Part shown: positions 59,710 to 64,000 of the stretch, piece after piece
How positions within the stretch are numbered: the stretch's first letter is position 1
Layout: each line of letters begins with the position of its first letter
From: Halorussus marinus
GTDB taxonomy: Archaea; Halobacteriota; Halobacteria; Halobacteriales; Haladaptataceae
Length of the DNA stretch: 64,000 nt
NCBI RefSeq assembly: GCF_004765795.1
Contig: NZ_SBIV01000001.1
Location: 620,001 to 684,000 of the forward strand
Direction: 5' to 3'
Position numbers and translations under genes: made by a program
The notes under the pieces: generated by a model
What the model saw: the letters and a program-made list of their open reading frames with translations, nothing else
Told to the model about the DNA's origin: nothing
Databases searched by the model: none

Positions 59710-60491
59710 GCGCCGCGCCGACGCTGTACGTCGACCGGGACACGTTCGTCCACCGGCTCGATCCCCGAGCGAAGCTGGCGATGGTCCTCGCGCTGTTCGT
59801 CGCCGCGTACATGTTCGAACACCCGCTGGCGGTGGCGACGCCGCTGGCGGTCGCGCTCGGCGTGCTCGCGCTGACCGGCGGGCTCCGAAAGCTCGGCCGG
59901 ATCAAGGTCGTCATCACCGCGCTGTTCCTCGCGGGCTTTCTCGTCTGGCCCGCCTACGCGCCGGCGCGCGGTCCGGTGGTGGTGTCGACGCCGGTGTTCG
60001 ACCTGACCGAGTACGAGTTGCTGTTCGCGCTTGGCCGGAGCGAGCGCATCGTGGCGTTCATCGTCAGCGGCTTCGCGTTCATCACCACCACCTCGAACGA
60101 GGAGATCGTCTCGGGGCTCCGGGGCCTCGGCGTGCCCTACGCCTTCTGCTTCGCGCTCGGGACCGCCCTCCGGCTGTTCCCGACGTTCCTCGGCGCGACC
60201 GGGACGGTCAAGCAGGCCCAGGAGGCCCGCGGACTCGACCTCTCGGCGGGCGGGCCGCTCCAGCGGATGCGCAACTACATCCCCCTGCTGATCCCGGTGT
60301 TGATGACGGCGGTCAGAAACGTCAACTCCCAGTCGATGGCGCTGGAGGCTCGCGGGTTCGACACCGACCGCGAGCGGACCTTCTACGACCGCCGGACGTT
60401 CCGGGCCGCCGACTGGGGTGTGACCGCGCTGGCGGTCGGGGTCGTCGTCGGCGTGATCGGGCTGTGGTGGCTCGGCGTCGGCCAGCTCTAG
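59706..60491 (+). CDS. ecfT: ECF transporter transmembrane component EcfT
   Basis: Transmembrane coupling subunit of the ECF importer, 261 residues with about six spans. The two Ala-Arg-Gly coupling motifs are visible, QEARGLDL and LEARGFDT, on the cytoplasmic side where the ATPases dock. The ATG overlaps the ATPase stop by four bases. Its stop codon shares the palindrome CTAG with the stop of the convergent ahcY gene, so the two genes overlap by four bases. Confidence 0.92.
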   Translation: MSAAPTLYVDRDTFVHRLDPRAKLAMVLALFVAAYMFEHPLAVATPLAVALGVLALTGGLRKLGRIKVVITALFLAGFLVWPAYAPARGPVVVSTPVFDLTEYELLFALGRSERIVAFIVSGFAFITTTSNEEIVSGLRGLGVPYAFCFALGTALRLFPTFLGATGTVKQAQEARGLDLSAGGPLQRMRNYIPLLIPVLMTAVRNVNSQSMALEARGFDTDRERTFYDRRTFRAADWGVTALAVGVVVGVIGLWWLGVGQL

Positions 60492-61729
60492 AAACTGCTG
60501 TCGGCGTGCTCCCAGTCGTCGTAGTACGCCCGCTGGCTGTCGGTGAGTTCGTCGATCGAGACGTCGAGGGTCTCTAGCTTCCGGTCGGCGACCGCGCGGT
60601 CGAGCCGGTCCGGGATGGCGTACACGCCCGCCGAGAGCCGGTCGTCGCCGGTCAGCATGTCGCGGGCGGCCACGAACATCATTGCGAACGTCGTGTCCAT
60701 CACCTCGGCGGGGTGGCCCTGACTGTACGGTCCGGTGAGGTTCACCAGTCGCCCGTCGGCAAGCAGATCGAGGCGTCGACCGTCTGGGAGGTGGTATCTG
60801 GTGACGCCTTCCTTCGGGTCCGAGACGTCCTCGGCCATGGCTTCGAGGTCCTCGACGACGATCTCGACGTCGAAGTGGCCGGAGTTGGCGAGCATCGCGC
60901 CGTCGGCCATCTTCTCGAAGTGCTCGCGGCGCAACACGTCCCGGTTGCCGGTCGTCGTGACGAACAGGTCGCCCTCCTCGGCGGCCTCGTCCATGCTCAT
61001 CACGCGGTGGCCGTCCATGTGGGCCTCCAGCGCCTTCCGGGAGTCGATCTCGGTCACGACCGTCTGGGCGCCCATGCCCCGGGCCTTCCGGGCGACGCCC
61101 CGCCCGCAGTAGCCGTAGCCGGCGACCACCACGGTCTTGCCCGAGATGATGCTGTTGGTCGAGATGGCGATGTTCGTGAGCGACGACTCGCCGGTCCCGT
61201 GGACGTTGTCGAAGAAGTGCTTCATCGGCGTGTCGTTGACGCTGTACACCGGGAACTCGAGCACGCCCTCCTCGTCCATCGCTTCGAGCCGGGTGACCCC
61301 GGCGGTGGTCTGCTCGCCCCCGCCGAGGACGCCGGCGGCGACCTCGGGGTGGTCGGCGTGGACCTTGGCGATCAGCTCACACCCGTCGTCGAGGATGAAG
61401 TCGGGTTCGCGTTCGAGCAGGTCGTGCTGGGCGGCGTCGAACGCCTCGTCGGACATCCCCTCCTCGGCGAAGGCGGTGATGCCCTCGACCGCGTCGAGGG
61501 CGTTCACGACGTCGCCGTGGGTGCTCTGGGGCTCGCTCGGCGCGAACAGCACCTCCGCGCCGGCGGCGTGGAGCGTCTCGATGAGCACGCCGGTCTTCGC
61601 TTCCAGATGGGAGGCGACCGCGACGGTGTAGCCGTCGAACGGCCGGGTCTCGCCGTACTCCTCGGCGAACGAACGCAGGATCGGTGTGTGATCGCGGGCC
61701 CACGCGAGCGGGTCGTCGGGGTCTGGCAT
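60488..61729 (-). CDS. ahcY: Adenosylhomocysteinase
   Basis: Hydrolyses S-adenosylhomocysteine to adenosine and homocysteine, completing the methyl cycle with mat, 413 residues. Diagnostic features: VASHLEAKTGVLIETL, DDGCELI, the NAD-binding VVAGYGYCGRGVARKA, NSGHFDVEI, and LTGPYSQGHPAEVMD. The start at 61727-61729 gives the normal length. It is monocistronic and convergent with ecfT. Confidence 0.95.
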   Translation of the reverse strand: MPDPDDPLAWARDHTPILRSFAEEYGETRPFDGYTVAVASHLEAKTGVLIETLHAAGAEVLFAPSEPQSTHGDVVNALDAVEGITAFAEEGMSDEAFDAAQHDLLEREPDFILDDGCELIAKVHADHPEVAAGVLGGGEQTTAGVTRLEAMDEEGVLEFPVYSVNDTPMKHFFDNVHGTGESSLTNIAISTNSIISGKTVVVAGYGYCGRGVARKARGMGAQTVVTEIDSRKALEAHMDGHRVMSMDEAAEEGDLFVTTTGNRDVLRREHFEKMADGAMLANSGHFDVEIVVEDLEAMAEDVSDPKEGVTRYHLPDGRRLDLLADGRLVNLTGPYSQGHPAEVMDTTFAMMFVAARDMLTGDDRLSAGVYAIPDRLDRAVADRKLETLDVSIDELTDSQRAYYDDWEHADSSF

Positions 61730-61801
61730 GCCCGGAGGGTCTCGGCGCGGGCGGATAAACGTTCAGAACGCGGTAACGGGTCGGGATTCGGAGCGCGCCG
61801 A

Positions 61802-62002
61802 CTACTTGGCGTCGGCGTCGTCCGGACCGCGGTAGTTCGCCAGCGCGGCCCAGCCGAGTACCCCAGCGGGGAGACCGACCAGTACCAGCGCGGCCAGCAC
61901 GCGCGCCCCACCGAGGGCGACGAGTACGCCCGCGAGCAGGGCGGCGATGGTCGCCAGCAGTACGACGACGGCGTCGAGTCGCCGTCGGAGGGCATCGTCC
62001 AT
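61802..62002 (-). CDS. Small two-span membrane protein
   Basis: A 66-residue protein with a charged start (MDDALRRRLDA), two hydrophobic spans rich in Val, Leu and Ala, and a polar tail (NYRGPDDADAK). The start at 62000-62002 is preferred over one nine codons further upstream, where the added residues are not conserved-looking. It is divergent from the small membrane gene at 62.1 kb. No function is known. Confidence 0.65.
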   Translation of the reverse strand: MDDALRRRLDAVVVLLATIAALLAGVLVALGGARVLAALVLVGLPAGVLGWAALANYRGPDDADAK

Positions 62003-62098
62003 ACGGAGATCGTGTCCTCTCACCGACAAGTAAGTGCCGGACGCTCGCGGCGGCGCCGAACCGAACCGGACTTACGATCGGCGTCTGACACGAGGGGT

Positions 62099-62296
62099 AT
62101 GGCCGACACGGAACTCCGCCGCCGGCTCGCCTACGTCCACCAGACGCTCGAACTGATCGCTCTCCTGCTCGCGGTCGCCGTCGCCCAGACGAACGCGATC
62201 GGCCTCCTCGCGGGCGTCGGTGCCGTGGTCCTGCTGGCGGTGAACGTCGCCACTCGGACCTTCGGAGCGTCGGACGACGAACCGACCGCCGAATAG
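62099..62296 (+). CDS. Small two-span membrane protein
   Basis: A 65-residue protein with a charged N-terminus (MADTELRRRLAYVHQTLE) and two hydrophobic spans, ending in an acidic tail. It resembles the divergent neighbour at 61.8-62.0 kb in size and layout (charged start with RRRL, two spans), so the two may be old paralogues. An ACTTACGATCGG box ~28 bases upstream is the likely promoter. Confidence 0.65.
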   Translation: MADTELRRRLAYVHQTLELIALLLAVAVAQTNAIGLLAGVGAVVLLAVNVATRTFGASDDEPTAE

Positions 62297-62311
62297 CGGT
62301 CGCCCCGCCGG

Positions 62312-62737
62312 CTACCCCGTCTTGTAGACGCCCCGGGCCTCGGCGACCGGCGTCCCGACGGCTTCGGCGTCTCCACGAGGCTCCTCCGAAGCCTTTCGGT
62401 CCTCGGCGTACACCTCCACGTCGACCGCGCCCACGTCGCTCCCACACCGGACCACCTCGGCCTCCGCGCGCAGGTCGCCGGTCCCGGCTTCGAGGTAGTC
62501 GATCCGCATGTCGATGGTGGGCACCGGCCGGTCGACGAGCGAGACCAGCGCCGCGCCGCCGACGGTGTCCGCGAGCGTGAACGTGACCCCGCCGTGGGCC
62601 ATCTGGCGGTCGGCGTTCCACGACAGCTCCTCGCGCATCTCGACGCGACCCTCGGCGCGACCGTCCCCGACCTCCGTCACCTCGACGCCGAGCAAGTCGG
62701 CGAACGGCATCTCCTCGAAGAAGGCTTCGACGTCCAT
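62312..62737 (-). CDS. PaaI-type hotdog thioesterase
   Basis: Acyl-CoA thioesterase of the hotdog fold, 141 residues. The family pattern ADRQMAHGGVTFTLADTVGGAAL contains the HGG turn and the Asp that form the active site in PaaI-like enzymes. The last ~25 residues are an acidic tail. PaaI removes dead-end acyl-CoAs of the phenylacetate pathway in bacteria; a link with the paa operon 6 kb away is possible but not proven. The ATG at 62735-62737 begins the conserved helix. Confidence 0.88.
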   Translation of the reverse strand: MDVEAFFEEMPFADLLGVEVTEVGDGRAEGRVEMREELSWNADRQMAHGGVTFTLADTVGGAALVSLVDRPVPTIDMRIDYLEAGTGDLRAEAEVVRCGSDVGAVDVEVYAEDRKASEEPRGDAEAVGTPVAEARGVYKTG

Positions 62738-62790
62738 ACGTCGGGTCCGACCGGCGAGCAATTAAACGTGTGGCCTCCCACGTCGAAGCT

Positions 62791-63555
62791 ATGGACATCA
62801 CCGACGACGACGGCGTACGCACCGTCACGTTCGACCGCCCCGAAGTGATGAACGCGTTCACCACCGAGACGGCCGCGCAACTGGCCGACGCGCTCGCCGA
62901 TCTCGACCCCGACGACCACGACGCGGTCGTGCTCACCGGCGAGGGCCCGGCGTTCAGCGCCGGCGGCGACGTCGAGTCGATGGCCGAGCGCGAGGAGAGC
63001 CCCGAGGCCGCCTACGAGCGCATCGGCGAGACGTTCGGCCGCGTGGTCGAGGAGGCGATGTCCTCGCGGGTCCCGATCGTCGCCAAGGTGAACGGCGACG
63101 CCGTCGGCGCCGGCCTCGCCATCGCCGCGGTCGCGGACTTCGCCTACGCGGTCGAGTCGGCGACGTTCAGTTGCGCGTTCGTCCGGGTCGGGCTGATCCC
63201 CGACACCGGCGGTACCTTCCTGCTCCCGGAACTCGTCGGGCTCCGAACCGCGAAGCGACTCGCGTTCACCGGCGAGTTCTTCGACGCCGAGGAGGCGGCC
63301 CAACTGGGGCTGATCAACGAGGCGGTCGCCGACGACGCGCTCGACGACGCCGTCGACGACCTGCTCGATACCCTTCGAGCGCGCCCGACGCGGACGATCG
63401 GGCTCGCCAAGCGCGCCATCCACCGGAACCTCGGGAAGGGATGGAGCGACGCGCTCGACTACGAGAACGTCGTCCAGTCTCAGGCCTACGAGACGGCCGA
63501 ACACGAAGAGGGCGTCGCGGCGTTCCTCGACGGCCGGGAGCCCGAGTTCGAGTAG
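62791..63555 (+). CDS. Enoyl-CoA hydratase/isomerase family protein
   Basis: Crotonase-fold enzyme that hydrates or isomerises an unsaturated acyl-CoA, 254 residues. The oxyanion-hole segments GPAFSAGGDVESM and NGDAVGAGLAIAAVADFAYA are present, followed by FVRVGLIPDTGGTFLLPELVG, which resembles PaaG/PaaF-type isomerases. The ATG at 62791 has ATTAAAC at 62761-62767, about 27 bases upstream; a GTG at 62770 would start inside that promoter. It is divergent from the thioesterase gene, suggesting a shared regulator. Confidence 0.9.
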   Translation: MDITDDDGVRTVTFDRPEVMNAFTTETAAQLADALADLDPDDHDAVVLTGEGPAFSAGGDVESMAEREESPEAAYERIGETFGRVVEEAMSSRVPIVAKVNGDAVGAGLAIAAVADFAYAVESATFSCAFVRVGLIPDTGGTFLLPELVGLRTAKRLAFTGEFFDAEEAAQLGLINEAVADDALDDAVDDLLDTLRARPTRTIGLAKRAIHRNLGKGWSDALDYENVVQSQAYETAEHEEGVAAFLDGREPEFE

Positions 63556-63574
63556 TCTCCTTTTCGGCCGTTCG

Positions 63575-64000
63575 TCAGGCGAACAGCCGCCGGAAGGCGG
63601 CGTCCGGAAGCAGTTTCAAGAGCCACGCGACCGCGTACCACCGCCGGGGGACGTACGCGCGGCGAGGGGCCCGCCGGATCGCCCGGTGGACGCCGCGGGC
63701 CGCACGCTCGGGCGAGACCTCCCAGAACCGGCTCCCGCCGGTCGCCATCTCGGTGTCGACGTAGCCCGGCCGGACGTCGGTCACGGTCACGTCGGCGTCG
63801 AGGCGCTGGGCGCGGTACCGGAGCCCGTCGAGGTACCGCGAGACCCACGCCTTCGAGGCGCTGTACCCCGGCGCGACCCCGTTTCCGAACAGCGCCGCGA
63901 CCGACGAGACGCCGACGAGGTGGCCCTCGCCGCGTCGCTCGAAGTGGTCCAGCGCGACGTTCGCCCCCGCGGCGAACCCCCGGACGTTCACGTCGATGGT
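63575..64000 (-). CDS. Short-chain dehydrogenase/reductase (5' end outside window)
   Basis: C-terminal part of an NAD(P)-dependent oxidoreductase of the SDR family. The catalytic Tyr and Lys are in GYSASKAWVS, preceded by the catalytic Ser segment LVGVSSVAALFG, and the frame continues past base 64000 as TIDVNVRGF, the usual NVxG region. The N-terminal Rossmann motif lies outside the window. The last ~50 visible residues are basic with a hydrophobic segment near the end (WYAVAWLLKLL), which may sit at the membrane. Substrate unknown. Confidence 0.9.
   Translation of the reverse strand, partial: TIDVNVRGFAAGANVALDHFERRGEGHLVGVSSVAALFGNGVAPGYSASKAWVSRYLDGLRYRAQRLDADVTVTDVRPGYVDTEMATGGSRFWEVSPERAARGVHRAIRRAPRRAYVPRRWYAVAWLLKLLPDAAFRRLFA

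Noticed and set aside
57822-60491. An 889-codon plus-strand frame over the ECF ATPase and EcfT genes
   Set aside because: Arg-rich shadow frame caused by high GC that runs on into the real ecfT frame; the ABC motifs are all in the frame at 57862-59709.
1-64000. CRISPR arrays, insertion sequences, rRNA genes and integrases
   Set aside because: None seen: no regularly spaced direct repeats with unique spacers, no transposase or integrase motifs, and no rRNA-like stretches.

Overview
The window is from a halophilic archaeon (class Halobacteria). Nearly all genes have very high GC in the third codon position and encode acidic, Asp/Glu-rich proteins. Several are archaeal hallmarks: TFE, aIF2-beta, a TFB-like protein, fibrillarin/Nop5, archaeal-type S-adenosylmethionine synthetase, the DacZ diadenylate cyclase and gamma-glutamylcysteine ligase. 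Many genes appear to be read from leaderless transcripts, with an A/T-rich box about 25-35 nt before the start codon. I cannot name the genus from sequence alone. Family names of the DUF type are recalled from memory and were not searched.

Layout. 0-7 kb: housekeeping and information-processing genes (glutaredoxin, aIF2-beta, an OGG-type DNA glycosylase, a tfe/DUF2110/lipoprotein operon, a CinA-like protein). 7-18.4 kb: a repeat-bearing Gln-rich protein with CxxxC pairs, an NAD kinase, an AbrB-PhoU protein, a KaiC-like ATPase with a degenerate-RecA partner, small wHTH and membrane proteins, a nitrilase-family enzyme and a HalOD1-containing protein. 18.5-21.9 kb: aldehyde dehydrogenase, RIO-like kinase and a PAC2 chaperone. 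22-30.9 kb: a co-directional carbohydrate locus made of a TrmB regulator, a sulfatase, a complete ABC importer, a small membrane protein and a Gfo/Idh/MocA oxidoreductase. 31-41.8 kb: mat, thiI, cysK, thioredoxins, purD and an acyltransferase. 41.9-44 kb: a dacZ-mscS-membrane protein operon. 44.1-48.4 kb: a 1300-residue single-chain type IIG-like restriction-modification enzyme beside tRNA-Leu(UAG), with extra copies of the tRNA T-arm sequence between them. 48.4-53.2 kb: TFB-like, coaD, HTH, gshA, flpA-nop5 and ogt. 53.5-56.9 kb: phenylacetyl-CoA epoxidase genes paaABCD plus a detached zinc-ribbon gene, with a divergent HTH regulator. 57-60.5 kb: an ECF transporter operon. 60.5-64 kb: ahcY, two small membrane proteins, a PaaI-type thioesterase, an enoyl-CoA hydratase and a truncated SDR gene.

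How the genes fit together. The best candidates for coherent but undescribed biology are four. (1) The TrmB-sulfatase-ABC-oxidoreductase block may take up a sulfated or otherwise acidic sugar and desulfate it in the cytoplasm. (2) The c-di-AMP cyclase is translationally linked to an MscS channel. (3) The restriction-modification gene has a base composition that drops immediately after its NPPY motif, as if a foreign specificity domain had been swapped in. (4) The Gln-rich protein carries seven 8-residue repeats fused to a Cys-pair helical bundle. No CRISPR array, insertion sequence, integrase or rRNA was seen.
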